A model generated the notes under the pieces. The model saw only the letters and a list, made by a program, of their open reading frames with translations. It had not been told where the DNA came from and did no database searches. The position numbers and the translations under genes were made by a program. A stretch of 64,000 nucleotides of DNA from Anaeramoeba ignava (taxonomy: Eukaryota > Metamonada > Anaeramoebidae): NCBI GenBank assembly GCA_028826165.1, contig JAPDFW010000068.1, positions 401,506-465,505 on the forward strand, in the 5' to 3' direction. Below, one piece after another: positions 38,101-48,934 of this stretch (within the stretch, counting starts at the first letter, position 1; each line of letters opens with the position of its first letter).

Positions 38101-41100
38101 ATAATGAAATTATTGCAGAAAGTAAAAACCAAAATTTATTATTGAAAATCTAAAACCATCAAGAAAATTATTCAATAAGAATAAGAGCTAAAAATTCCAA
38201 AGGGAGAAGCAGAATGGAGTGATGAAATTAAAACTAAGACAAAAACAAAAACCTGAAAAATAGAAGAAATTGAAGTTGAACCTAAATTAAATGAAATTGA
38301 GTTAAAATGGAAAGAACCTAAAAATGAAGGAAGTGAAATTGAAAAATATGAAATTGAAGTAAATAATGAAATTATTGGAGAAAGTGAAAAACCAAAATTT
38401 ATTATTGAAAACATAAAACCATCAGAAAATTATTCAATAAGAATAAGAGCTAAAAATTCCAAAGGAGAAGCAGAATGGAGTGATGAAATTAAAACTAAAA
38501 CAAAAAATAAAGAACCTGAAAAAATTGAAGAAATTGAAGTTGAACCCAAATTAAATGAAATTGAATTAAAATGGAAAGAACCTAAAAATGAAGGAAGTGA
38601 AATTGAAAAATATGAAATTGAAGTAAATAATGAAATTATTGGAGAAAGTGAAAAACCAGAATTTATTATTGAAAATTTAAAACCATCAGAAAATTATTCA
38701 ATAAGAATAAGAGCTAAAAATTCCAAAGGAGAAGCAGAATGGAGTGATGAAATTAAAACCAAAACTGATGATAAAGAACCTGAAAAGATAGAAGAAATTG
38801 AAGTTGAACCCAAATTAAATGAAATTGAATTAAAATGGAAAGAACCTAAAAATGAAGGAAGTGAAATTGAAAAATATGAAATTGAAGTAAACAATGAAAT
38901 TATTGGAGAAAGTGAAAAACCAAAATTTATTATTGAAAATTTAAAACCATCAGAAAATTATTCAATAAGAATAAGAGCTAAAAATTCCAAAGGAGAAGCA
39001 GAATGGAGTGATGAAATTAAAACCAAAACTGATGATAAAGAACCTGAAAAATTGAAGAAATTGAAGTTGAACCCAAATTAAATGAAATTGAATTAAAATG
39101 GAAAGAACCTAAAAATGAAGGAAGTGAAATTGAAAAATATGAAATTGAAGTTAATAATGAAATTATTGGAGAAAGTGAAAAACCAGAATTTATTATTGAA
39201 AATTTAAAACCATCAGAAAATTATTCAATAAGAATAAGAGCTAAAAATTCCAAAGGAGAAGGAGAATGGTCAAATCTAGAAATTGCTAATACAATTGATC
39301 CAAAACCAGAAAAGATATCTAAAATAACTTCAGAACAAGATCAAAATAAAATGAAATTGGGATGGAAAGCAGTAAAAAATGGAGATCTAGAAGGGACTGA
39401 ATACGAAATAGAATTAGTTAATCCTGAAGATGGAAGTACACTTAATTACACAAGTAAAACACCAGAAATAACATTATCCAAACTTTCAACAGAAACCGAA
39501 TATGTTGCAAAAGTTCGAGCAAAGAATGATTTTTCAGAAGGAGAATGGAGTGATCCAATTCCAATCAAAATTGAAAATTCACCACCTGATAAAATCAAAG
39601 GAATTGAATATTCTGATTTATTTCTTACTTGGGATACCCCAAATTCTCGTGGTTGGCCAATTGATAAATATGAGGTTAATGTTGATAATACTCCAACTGT
39701 TATGACTACTGATAATTTTGCTATTTTGGATAAAGTCAATCCAGGAAATCATCAAATTCAAGTTAGAGCAATTTCAAAACAAGGTTCAGGAGAATGGAGT
39801 CGAAGCAAAAGTATATTTTCAATTCAATATTTAATATTTATTTTAATATTTATTTTAATATTTATTTTAATATTTATTTTAATATTTATTTTAATATTTA
39901 TTTTAATATTTATTTTAATATTTATTTATTTTAATATTTATTTTAATATTTAATTTAATATTTATTTTAATATTTAATTTAATATTTATTTTAATATTTA
40001 TTTAAATATTTATTTTAATATTTATTTTAATATTTATTTTAATATTTATTTTAATAATATTTATTTTTAATATTTATTTTAAAATATTTATTTAAATATT
40101 TAATTTAATATTTATTTTAATATTTATTTTAATATTTATTTTAATATTTATTTTAATATTTATTTTAAATATTTATTTTAAATAATTTAAATATTTATTT
40201 TAATATTTATTTTAATATTTATTTTTAATATTTATTTTAATATTTATTTTAATATTTATTTTAATATTAAAATAAATATTTATTTTAAATATTTATTTTA
40301 ATATTTATTTTTAATATTTATTTTAATATTTATTTTAATATTTATTTTAAATATTTATTTTAATATTTATTTTAAATATTTAATTAAATATTTATTTTAA
40401 TATTTATTTTAATATTTATTTTAATATTTATTTTAATATTTATTTTAATATTTATTTTAATATTTATTTTAAATATTTAATTTAAATATTTATTTTAAAT
40501 ATTTAATTTAAATATTTATTTTAAATATTTATTTTAAATATTTAAATTCATTCAAAAAATAGAAATTCATATTCCAAATAAGAATTCTCCTGAATATGCA
40601 AAAGGTTTCTCAAAATTAATGATGCATACAATTCAAAGAATTTTCCAAAAATATGGAGTTGATGTTCCAGTTAAAGAAATTAGTACAAATCCACAAACAT
40701 TAGAATCAGTTTTTGAGATTGATGGGAAGAAAATGCAAATGAAATTACTTGAAGGTAATTGAAAAAATTGATTTAAAAAATTGATTTAAAAAATTGATTG
40801 AAAAAATTGATTGAAAAAATTGATTGAAAAAATTGATTTGAAAAAATTTATTAGGATTTATATTGAATAGAGTTGGTGGTGGATATATGAAATTTGATGA
40901 ATTTGTTCGTAGACATCTTAAACCAGGTGTTCAAGTTGTTAAGAAAGATGGAATGGGAGCAGCATTTTTAACAAGTGGAGGAGTGAAAACAAAAAATTTA
41001 TCAACAGATCAAAAAGAATCAGGAAAAAAGAAAGTTTCAAAAGTTGTAAAACAACCAAAAAAACTTAAATCAATAAAATCAACAGTTGAAAAATCAACAC

Positions 41101-42008
41101 CATCAAAAAATCAACCAAAAAAACCAGTTAAATCAACAACAATATCAGTTATGAAAGGAACACCAATAAAATCAAATACAAAATCAAATACAAAATCAAA
41201 TACAAAATCAAATACAAAATTGAAAACTACAAAATCAACTACAAAATCACCAACAAAATTGAAAACTATAAAATCAAATACAAAATTAACAACAAAATCA
41301 CCAACAAAATCAAATACAAAATCACCAACAAAATTGAAAACCACAAAATCAAATACAAAAACTCCAATAAAAACAACCAAATCAACAAATTTACCAATAA
41401 AAGTTAAATCAACAACAAAATCACCAACAAAAACACCAATAAAAAAAATAATTAAAAAAACAAAATCACCAAAAAAAGATTTAAAAGAGGAATTAGTAAT
41501 TTCTTCAACAGATTCCGAAAAAGAAGAACCAAAATTAAAATCTAAATCTAAATCTAAATCTAAATCAGAATCAGAAACAAAATCAAAATCAAAATCAAAA
41601 TCAAAATCAAAATCAAAATCAAAATCAAAATCAAAATCAAAATCAAAATCAAAATCAAAATCAAAATCAAATTCAAAATCAGATGATGAAATAAAAGATT
41701 CAAATGATGAAATAAAAGATTCAAATGATGAAATAAAAGATTCAAATGAGCAAATAAAAGATTCAAATCAAAAACCAAAAATTATAAAAAGAACTCCTTC
41801 AAAATTAACTAAAAAAGTTATTGTTCCTTCTAAATTAAAAAAAACTAAACAACCTTCAACTGATGAAAAACCAAAAGTTTCAAGAACTCAAAAAAGAGCA
41901 GTTTCTCAAAATCAACCAAAAACAGTTTCTCAACCAAAAATATTATCTGAAAAACCAAAACAAATTCAAAAAATTATCAGAAAGAAAATTATTACCAAAA
42001 AAAAATAA
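29198..42008 (+). CDS. Giant cytolinker: CH-CH, 26 FN3 repeats, GAR-like domain, basic tail
   Basis: Predicted actin-microtubule crosslinker of about 3000 aa. Exons: 29198-29275, 31663-31915, 32290-32464, 32540-32618, 32694-32852, 32938-39810, 40563-40754 and 40855-42008; all phases close. Exons 1-5 encode tandem calponin-homology domains of the alpha-actinin/filamin type. CH1 reads VFTRWCNLHLQKR, then RLVNVGGE and LKIILGLIWILIRRY. CH2 reads MMLEWILSRINDFGVQI, LNDGIALCCLVE and DLLTDSIDALSVLTYLSYF. Exon 6 encodes 24 near-identical FN3 repeats of 88 aa and two divergent ones. Exons 7-8 encode a GAR-like region ending FILNRVGGGYMKFDEFVRRH, comparable to the GAS2 signature VRVGGGW. The tail is a K/S/T/P-rich basic segment with KSKS runs. 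Indels at 36940, 37720, 38110-38270 and 39045 interrupt the frame in exon 6. CH and FN3 calls are firm; GAR is moderately so. Confidence 0.85.
29276..31662 (+). repeat. Intron 1 of cytolinker: ATTATAAATAAA satellite
   Basis: 2387 nt of alternating ATTATAAATAAA and ATTATAAATTAA units with minor ATAATAAA variants, between donor GTAAGA and acceptor TTAG. It separates a 26-codon first exon from the CH1 domain. No other content seen. Confidence 0.85.
31916..32289 (+). repeat. Intron 2 of cytolinker: AAAATC hexamer
   Basis: The intron is made of AAAATC and AAAATT hexamers. Open frames crossing it (KSKSKS, DFDFDF, LILILI) come from the repeat. The same hexamer is used as coding sequence in the tail of this gene (41520-41680). 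Confidence 0.8.
32938..39260 (+). repeat. 24-copy, 264-bp coding tandem repeat encoding FN3 domains
   Basis: The segment AAATTGAATTAAAATGGAAA recurs about every 264 bp from about 33010 to about 39090. Each copy encodes one 88-aa FN3 module with LNEIELKWKEPKNEGSEIE, NYSIRIRAKNSKGE and EWS(D/N)EIKTKT. Copies differ at few positions, such as IIAES or IIGES and STNYS or SENYS. Linkers alternate between DDKEPEKI, EDKEPEKI and KNKKPEKI. Confidence 0.95.
39811..40562 (+). repeat. Intron 6 of cytolinker: TATTTATTTTAA repeat
   Basis: About 750 nt of TTTATTTTAATA dodecamers with slippage variants, between the last FN3 domain (donor GTATAT) and the GAR-like exon (acceptor AAATAG). Phase 1 at both sides. 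Confidence 0.85.
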
Positions 42009-42389
42009 TTCAAGAAGAAGAAAAAAACAACAAAAAACACAAATTCTTTTTTTTAGTGAAATTTTTGTTTGTTTTTTTTTTGTTCCAAAAAACAATTTAT
42101 TTCTTTTTCAATTTTAAACAAAAAAAAAATGGAACAAAAAAAAAAAAAAATTTTTTTTTCTTTCTTTTTCTTTCTTCAAATTTTTTTTCCTTTTTTTTTT
42201 AAAATAAAAAATAACAAAAAATAAATTCTTCTTTCTTTTTTTTTTAATCCAATTTTGATTTCATTTCGAATTTGAAAAAGAAAAGTTGAAAAAAATAAAA
42301 ACAAAAAAAGCAAAAAAAAAAAAATTTCAATCAATCAATCAATTAAAAAAAAAGGTGAAAAATTTCAAAATAAAAATATAAAAGAAAAA
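42009..42389. other. Convergent 3' spacer, A/T homopolymer-rich
   Basis: Spacer between the 3' ends of the cytolinker and CHMP3 genes. It consists of A- and T-runs such as AAAAAAAAATTTTTTTTTC. No gene or clear structure seen. Confidence 0.6.
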
Positions 42390-43729
42390 TTATAAAGCAG
42401 ATAAACGATCATGTAAAGCATCTTCTTCTTCTTTTTGTTTTTTACGTTTTTCAACTTCTTGTTCTTCCAATTGCTAAAAAATTAAAATTAATTAAAAAAT
42501 AAAAATAAAAATAAAAATTTCTTTTTGGATTAACAAATTTTAAAGAGAAAAAAATACTTTTTTTTCTAAATTAGACAATCCTTTTGTTGAATCGGAAGAT
42601 TTAAGAGTTCCCTGAGTGAGCTGAACCATAACTTTGTCAACCTCATCATCAGCTTCATCTGAGATTTCATCTCCATCTAAAGTTTCGAAAGTATCTTCAA
42701 CCATTTCTTCAAGTGCTCCAGCCTTATAAAAAAGAAATAGAATAAAAGAAAGAAAGAGAAAATTAATCAACAAAACAAAACGGATGAAAATGATAAATTT
42801 TTTTTGTTGATTACTTTTGTCATTTCCCGTGATAATACCATCATTGTTTGTGAAATTTCTGGAATTCTCACAAGTGAATTCATGTATTGCATAACTTTTG
42901 CAGAATTTCTTAATGCTCCCATAATATTCTGAGTTGCAACGTTTGTTTGCATAGTCATTATTAAGCTGTTTATCTCTGTCTTTGCTGTGTATAACTATTA
43001 TGAATTTTAATTTTAATTTTATAAATGAATTTTAATTTTATTTTTAATTTTATAAATGAATTTTAATTTTAATTTTTATTTTAATTTTATAAATGAATTT
43101 TAAATTTAATTTTAATTTTAATTTTAATTTTAATTTTAATTTTAATTTTAATTTTAATTTTATAAATGAATTTTAATTTTAATTTAAATTTTTATTTTAA
43201 TTTTATAAATGAATTTTAATTTTTAATTTTAATTTTTATTTTTAATTTTATAAATGAATTTTAATTTTAATTTTAATTTTTAATTTTAATTTTAATTTTA
43301 ATTTTAATTTTAATTTTAATTTTGATTTTAATTTTAATATGAATTTTAATTTTATTTTTAATTTTATAAATGAATTTTAATTTTAATTTAAATATTAATT
43401 TTAATTTTAATTTCAATATTAATTTTAATTTTAATTTTAATTTTATAAATGAATTTTAATTTTATAAATGAATTTTAATTTTAATAAAATAAAATAAAAC
43501 AAACTCTATCTTTTGCTTTTCTAGATCTCACAATTTCTGTAGCAAGAATTTTTGCACTAACATTATCACCTCTTTTTGCAGCAGCTTTTGCTTCATTCTT
43601 AATTTTTAATTCTTCTCTATCAATATGAGTAATTTGTCTTTGAAGTTGTCTTTGTTGTTTTCTTAATTCTTGTCTCCATACTTTAACTTGTTCTTTTGGT
43701 GGTAATTGTTTTTTACCAAATAATCCCAT
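42390..43729 (-). CDS. CHMP3: ESCRT-III subunit CHMP3/VPS24
   Basis: Core subunit of ESCRT-III, which polymerises on membranes for endosomal vesicle formation, cytokinesis and repair and is removed by VPS4. Four exons: 43729-43505, 42994-42815, 42722-42558 and 42473-42390, 654 nt in frame, 217 aa. It opens MGLFGKKQLPPKEQVKVWR as in CHMP3. The basic alpha-1/alpha-2 hairpin follows, then the conserved SLVRIPEISQTM and MVEDTFETLDG. The acidic C-terminal part ends LHDRLSAL, which matches the MIM1 consensus (LxxRLxxL) bound by VPS4 MIT domains. Length equals the family norm. Intron 1 is a 510-nt low-complexity tract; donor GTTTGT is of the less common class in this genome. Confidence 0.95.
42995..43504 (-). 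repeat. Intron 1 of CHMP3: TTTTAA and TTATAAATGAAT units
   Basis: Low-complexity intron mixing TTTTAA hexamers with the TTTTATAAATGAAT unit also seen in the eIF2-alpha intron, here in opposite orientation to transcription. Confidence 0.8.
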
Positions 43730-44774
43730 AATAAAAAAATAATAAAAAAAAAGAGAAAAAAATGATTTTTGTTTTTTTTCCTTTTTTTTATTTTATTTTT
43801 TTATCAAGTTTAGTCAATAATTTATAATAATTACTCATTTATTTTTTTAATAAATTTATTTCTTTTTTTTAAAATTATAATTATTTATTATAATATTATA
43901 AAATTAAATTAAATAATATTTATATAAAAAATATAATAAAATTATTAATTAAAATTAATATAAAAAAATGAAATAAATTTATCTAATTCTAAAATTATTT
44001 TAATAAATTTATTTCTTTTTTTTTAAATTATAATTATTTATTATATTATTATAGAATTAAATTAAATAATATTTATATAAAAATATAATAATATTATTAA
44101 TTAAAATTAATATCAAAAATGAAATAAATTTATCTAATTCTAAAATTATTTTAATAAATTTATTTCTTTTTAAATTATAATTATTTATTATAATATTATA
44201 GAATTAAATTAAATAATATTTATATAAAAAGTGGAATGATATTATTAATTAAAATTAATATAAAAATGAAATAAATTTATCTAATTCTAAAATTATTTTA
44301 ATAAATTTATTTCTTTTTAAATTATAATTATTTATTATAATATTATAGAATTAAATTAAATAATATTTATATAAAAAGTGGAATGATATTATTAATTAAA
44401 ATTAATATAAAAATGAAATAAATTTATCTAATTCTAAAAATTATTTTAATAAATTTATTTCTTTTTTTTTAAATTATAATTATTTATTATATTATTATAA
44501 AATTAAATTAAATAATATTTATATAAAAAGTGGAATGATATTATTAATTAAATTAATAATAAAAAATGAAATAAATTTATCTAATTCTAAAATTATTTTA
44601 ATAAATTTATTTCTTTTTTTTTAAATTATAATTATTTATTATAATATTATAAAATTAAATTAAATAATATTTATATAAAAAGTGGAATAATATTATTAAT
44701 TAAATTAATAATAAAAAATTTTTTTTTTCATTTTTTTTTTTCATTTTTTTCATTTTATTTAATAGAAAAACAAA
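43730..44774. repeat. Divergent spacer with a tandem array of about 150 bp units
   Basis: Between CHMP3 and TOM40 start codons. About six copies of a 147-153 bp unit lie at 43830-44715. ATTTATCTAATTCTAAAA recurs at about 43978, 44128, 44275, 44422 and 44575. Some copies carry AAAAAGTGGAAT. T-rich CATTTTT elements flank both genes (about 43760 on minus, 44725-44757 on plus). Confidence 0.75.
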
Positions 44775-47304
44775 ATGGGGAATCAAGTTAAAAAAACAAA
44801 AGAAAGTAGAAGTCAAGAAACAAAAGTTGAAATCCCATTAGAAAACACATTTAAATTAACAAATCCAGGAAAATTTGAACAATTTTGTAAAGAATCAACT
44901 CAAATTCTTAATGTTGAAACTTTTGATGGTTTTAGACTTGAAGTTAATCAACAAATGAATCAATCTTTTGGTTTAACTCATGCTTTATCAATGGGTTCTT
45001 TACGTGAAGAACCTTCTTATACTTTTGGTGCTAATTATGTTCAAGAAAAAGTTTGTTATTTTTATATTTTAATAAAATTAAAATCAAAATTAAAATTAAA
45101 TTTAAAATTAAATTTAAAATTAAAATTAAAATTAAAATTCATTTATAAAATTAAAATTTAAATTAAAATTAAAATTAAAATTAAATTTAAAATTAAAATT
45201 AAAATTAAAATTAAAATTAAAATTAAAATTAAAAATCCAAAATTAAAATTAAAATTAAAATTAAAATTAAAATTAAAAATTAAAATTAAAATTAAAATTA
45301 AAATTAAAATTAAAATTAAAATTAAATTAAAATTTAAATTAAAATTAAAATTAAAATTAAAATTAAATTTAAAAATCAAAAATTAAAATTAAAATTTATT
45401 TTGAAAATGAAAATTAAAATTAAAATTAAAATTAAAATTAAAATTTAAATTAAAATTAAATTTAAAAATTAATATCTAAAATTGAAATTAAAATTCATTT
45501 TATAAAATTAAAATTAAAATTAAAATTAAAATTAAAATTAATATTAAAATTAAAATTAAAATTAAAATTAAAATTAAAATTAAAATTAAAATTTAATATT
45601 AAAATTAAAATTAAAATTAAAATTAAAATTAAATTTAAAATTAATATTAAAATTAAAATTAAAACTAAAATTAAATTTAAATTAAAATTAAAATTAAAAT
45701 TAAAATTAAAATTAATATTCAAAATTAAAAATCAAAATTAAAATTAAAATTTAAAAAGTATGCTTTAATTGGAAACAGAAAAAATGATGGAACATATGCA
45801 AGATATATACAACAATTTGGAAGGAAATTTCTAACAACATTATACACACAAATATCAGGAAAAAAACAAGAAGATTCACAAGATACATTTGGAGCAGATT
45901 TAGAATATTATGGAGAAAATTTCACGATTCAATCGAAATTGAAATCAAACAAAGTATTTGGATTATCTTATCTTCAAGCAATGACACCTCGTTTAAATCT
46001 TGGAATGGAATTTATTTATTATCACAATATGAAAACTTCATCTATTATTTTTGCAAGTCGTTATTTTACCCATAATTTTATTTTTACTTCTAGTTTTTCT
46101 ACTTTTCCTGTTAAACATTTTTCTCTTCATTATGTCCAAAAAATTACTCCTAGAGTCGGTTTGGCTGCTGAGTTTATTTATAATATTGAAAATGGTTTAA
46201 GTGCTATGAGTGCTGGCTATCTATATTCTTTACGTCAGGTTTGTTTTTAATTCTTTTAACAAAAATTAATCAACAAAGTTTTTTATTCACAACAAAAAAT
46301 ACAAAACAAAATTTACTTTAAAATTTACTTTAAAATTTACTTTTAAATTTACTTTTAAATTTACTTTTAAATTTACTTTTAAATTTACTTCAAAAATTTA
46401 CTTTTAAATCTATTTCAAAATTTATTTTAAAATTTACTTCAAAATTTATTTTAAAATTTACTTTTAAATTTACTTTTAAATTTACTTTTAAATTTACTTT
46501 TAAATTTATTTCAAAATTTACTTTTAAATTTACTTTTAAATTTACTTTTAAATTTACTTTTAAATTTATTTCAAAAATTTACTTTTAAATTTACTTTTAA
46601 ATTTACTTTTAAATTTACTTTTAAATTTACTTTTAAATTTACTTTTAAATTTACTTTTAAATTTACTTTTAAATTTACTTTTAAATTTACTTTTAAATTT
46701 ACTTTTAAATTTACTTTTAAATTTACTTTTAAATTTACTTTTAAATTTACTTTAAATTTACTTTTAAATTTACTTTTAAATTTACTTTTAAATTTACTTT
46801 TAAATTTACTTTTTAAATTTACTTTTAAATTTACTTCAAAATTTACTTTTAAATTTATTTCAAAATTTACTTTAAAATTTACTTTTAAATTTACTTTTAA
46901 ATTTACTTTTAAATTTACTTTTAAATTTACTTTAAAATTTATTTCAAATTTACTTTTAAATTTATTTCAAAATTTATTTCAAAATTTATTTCAAAATTTA
47001 TTTTTAAATTTACTTTTAAATTTACTTCTAAATTTATTTCAAAATTTATTTCAAAATTTACTTTAAAATTTATTCAAAAATTATTGAAAAAATTATTGAA
47101 AAAATTATTGAAAAATTGATTTTTAAAATTTATTGAAAAATTTAGATAAAAGTTGGTGGTCAAATTACATCAAATGGAAAAATTTCAACACTTGTTGAAC
47201 AAATGCTTCATCCACTCATCTCTTTTAAATTAAGTGCTGAAATTGATTATATTTCTAATACTTATCTTTTTGGTTATGGTTTAAGAGTTGGTCCTGGAGC
47301 TTAA
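44775..47304 (+). CDS. TOM40: TOM40, outer-membrane protein import channel
   Basis: Beta-barrel channel of the TOM complex, importing proteins into mitochondria or mitochondrion-related organelles. Exons 44775-45050, 45759-46238 and 47146-47304 join in phase 0 to 915 nt, 304 aa. The N-terminus contains LTNPGKFEQFCKESTQI, equivalent to the NPGxFE motif of TOM40. The middle has FGLSYLQAMTPRLNLGMEFIY, matching the family's YLQSITPxLxLGxE strand. The C-terminus has VGGQITSNGKI and the beta-signal-like YLFGYGLRVGPG. VDAC was considered but the NPG and YLQ-MTP motifs favour TOM40. Both donors are GTTTGT. The barrel length is close to the core of other TOM40 proteins, with a short N-terminal arm. 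Confidence 0.92.
45051..45758 (+). repeat. Intron 1 of TOM40: AAAATT hexamer
   Basis: 708 nt consisting of AAAATT hexamers with a few AAATTCATTTATAAAA interruptions. Open frames of LILILI and NFNFNF across it are repeat products. Confidence 0.85.
46239..47145 (+). repeat. Intron 2 of TOM40: AAATTTACTTTT dodecamer
   Basis: About 750 nt (46310-47080) of the 12-base unit AAATTTACTTTT, with variants AAATTTATTTCA, followed by a short AATTATTGAAAA repeat before the acceptor TTTAG. This motif is seen nowhere else in the window. Confidence 0.85.
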
Positions 47305-47497
47305 TTTTATTCAATTTTAGTTTAATAATAATAATCAAAAATAAATTAAATTAAATTAAAAATAATAATTTATTAAGATTAAAATTTAAAAAATGGCAAA
47401 ATAAAAAAGAGGATTTTAAATTAAAAGTTCTCAATTTAAAAAAATTTTTTTTTCGAATTTTTTTTTTAATTTTTATTTTTTTCTTTAAATAAAAAAA

Positions 47498-48934
47498 ATG
47501 GAATCATTTGGAGGAGCAATTGATATAACAAATTTCCGTTCAAATCTTTCATATTCATATTTACCACCTAAATCTTCAATTACATTTAATGGATTAATAA
47601 ATGAATATTATTTTCCAATAAGTGGAAAATCAAGTGAAAACATTTTAACAATATCAACAAAATGCGCAATTACAAAGAACCCTCAAAAGTCAAACGAGAA
47701 AGAATATTATGCAGCAGTGCTAGTAACATCCAAGTACGATGGAGAAGGAATCAAAACACTTGGAAGACCCAAATTGAATATTGTGATTGTACTTGATATT
47801 TCTGGATCAATGGGATCTTCATTTATTCAATCAGACGAAAGACGATCCAAAAATGATCAAGAAAACGAACTTGAACGTTCGCTTGACAAACTGGAAATTG
47901 CAAAACGCGCTTTGAAAGGATTAACTGCTCAGTTGAAGCCTGATGATCATTTTGGAATGATTGTTTTTGATAACGAAACTGATTTGATCCAAAAATCTCA
48001 AGAATGGAAATCAATCAATAAAAAAAAGTTGTATCAAAAAATTGACAAGTTGAAACCAAGAGGAGGAACCGATATGTCGCTGGGATTCAGAGAGGGAGTT
48101 GCTCTTATTCAAGACAATCTGAAGCAAATGAAGACGAAAAAAGATCTTTTCCAAAACCGAGTGATTTTCTTGACCGATGCGCATCCAAACACAGGAGAGT
48201 TTTCATCCACAGGTTTACTAGGTTTATCCAAAAAATACTCTCAACAAGACATCTATATCACACTTGTTGGAATTGGAGTAGATTTCAATACTGAGCTTTG
48301 CAACGCAATCACAAAAACAAAAGGAGCTAATTATTTGAGTGTCAATTCTGCGTCTGAATTCCGAAGGAAAATGGAGAAGGAATTTGATTTTATTGTTACT
48401 CCCATTGCATTTGATTTGAAAATCAAAACCGAAGGTGTACAAATACTGAATGTTTATGGTTCTCCTGATCATGAAGATACTCTTATCAAATCTGAAGACA
48501 ATCTTATTGATATCTCGACTGTCATGCCTGGGGATAGAAATGAAAAAAACGAAACTGAAGGTGGTGTGATTATTCTCAAACTCGCAAGTTCGGTTTCTGA
48601 TGGAATTCCTTTTAAACTTATTACTTCTTATAAAGACACAAAGGGTCAAGAATTTGTTGATTCTCAAACAATCAATTTTTTGGATATTTTGGAAAAGAAT
48701 GATGAAAATGACCATTTCCAAGATTTAATGGCAAGAAAAGGAATTCTTTTAATCCGTTATGTTTCCTTTGTTCATCAAATTTTAGATAAAGAAACAGTTG
48801 ATGAAGAATCAAAAACAAAAATTCGTCAATTTAAAGAATATTTTTTGAAAGAAATGAAAGAAATTGGAGATGAAAGTTTAGATCGAGAAATTGTTATGTT
48901 GGATAAATTTCTTAAATTTGGAGATGAAAATTAA
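47498..48934 (+). CDS. Intronless von Willebrand factor A domain protein
   Basis: 478 aa, cytosolic (no signal peptide or membrane segment). A VWA domain spans about 90-290. It has a complete MIDAS: D100-x-S102-x-S104 in VLDISGSMGSS, T191 in RGGTDMS and D227 in FLTDAHPN. It should therefore bind a divalent cation and a protein ligand. The N-terminal segment resembles the beta-rich part preceding VWA in eukaryotic cytosolic VWA proteins and bacterial YfbK-like proteins. A beta-rich and then helical C-terminal region follows. The middle of the gene uses more G/C-ending codons than its neighbours, and introns are absent. Bacterial origin is possible, but expression level could also explain this. 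Ligand unknown. Confidence 0.9.
   Translation: MESFGGAIDITNFRSNLSYSYLPPKSSITFNGLINEYYFPISGKSSENILTISTKCAITKNPQKSNEKEYYAAVLVTSKYDGEGIKTLGRPKLNIVIVLDISGSMGSSFIQSDERRSKNDQENELERSLDKLEIAKRALKGLTAQLKPDDHFGMIVFDNETDLIQKSQEWKSINKKKLYQKIDKLKPRGGTDMSLGFREGVALIQDNLKQMKTKKDLFQNRVIFLTDAHPNTGEFSSTGLLGLSKKYSQQDIYITLVGIGVDFNTELCNAITKTKGANYLSVNSASEFRRKMEKEFDFIVTPIAFDLKIKTEGVQILNVYGSPDHEDTLIKSEDNLIDISTVMPGDRNEKNETEGGVIILKLASSVSDGIPFKLITSYKDTKGQEFVDSQTINFLDILEKNDENDHFQDLMARKGILLIRYVSFVHQILDKETVDEESKTKIRQFKEYFLKEMKEIGDESLDREIVMLDKFLKFGDEN

Noticed and set aside
33417-38894. Repeated antisense 82-codon frames rich in Ser, Phe and Ile across the FN3 array
   Set aside because: They are the reverse strand of the 264-bp FN3 repeat, identical in every copy, with no independent support. 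The sense strand encodes conserved FN3 domains in the same gene.
42540-42773. Small protein with a hydrophobic N-terminus
   Set aside because: The hydrophobic part is intron. The rest is exon 3 of CHMP3.
44775-47304. VDAC/porin as alternative to TOM40
   Set aside because: The NPGKFE motif near the N-terminus and the YLQAMTPRLNLGME strand are TOM40 features. The VDAC GLK motif is absent.
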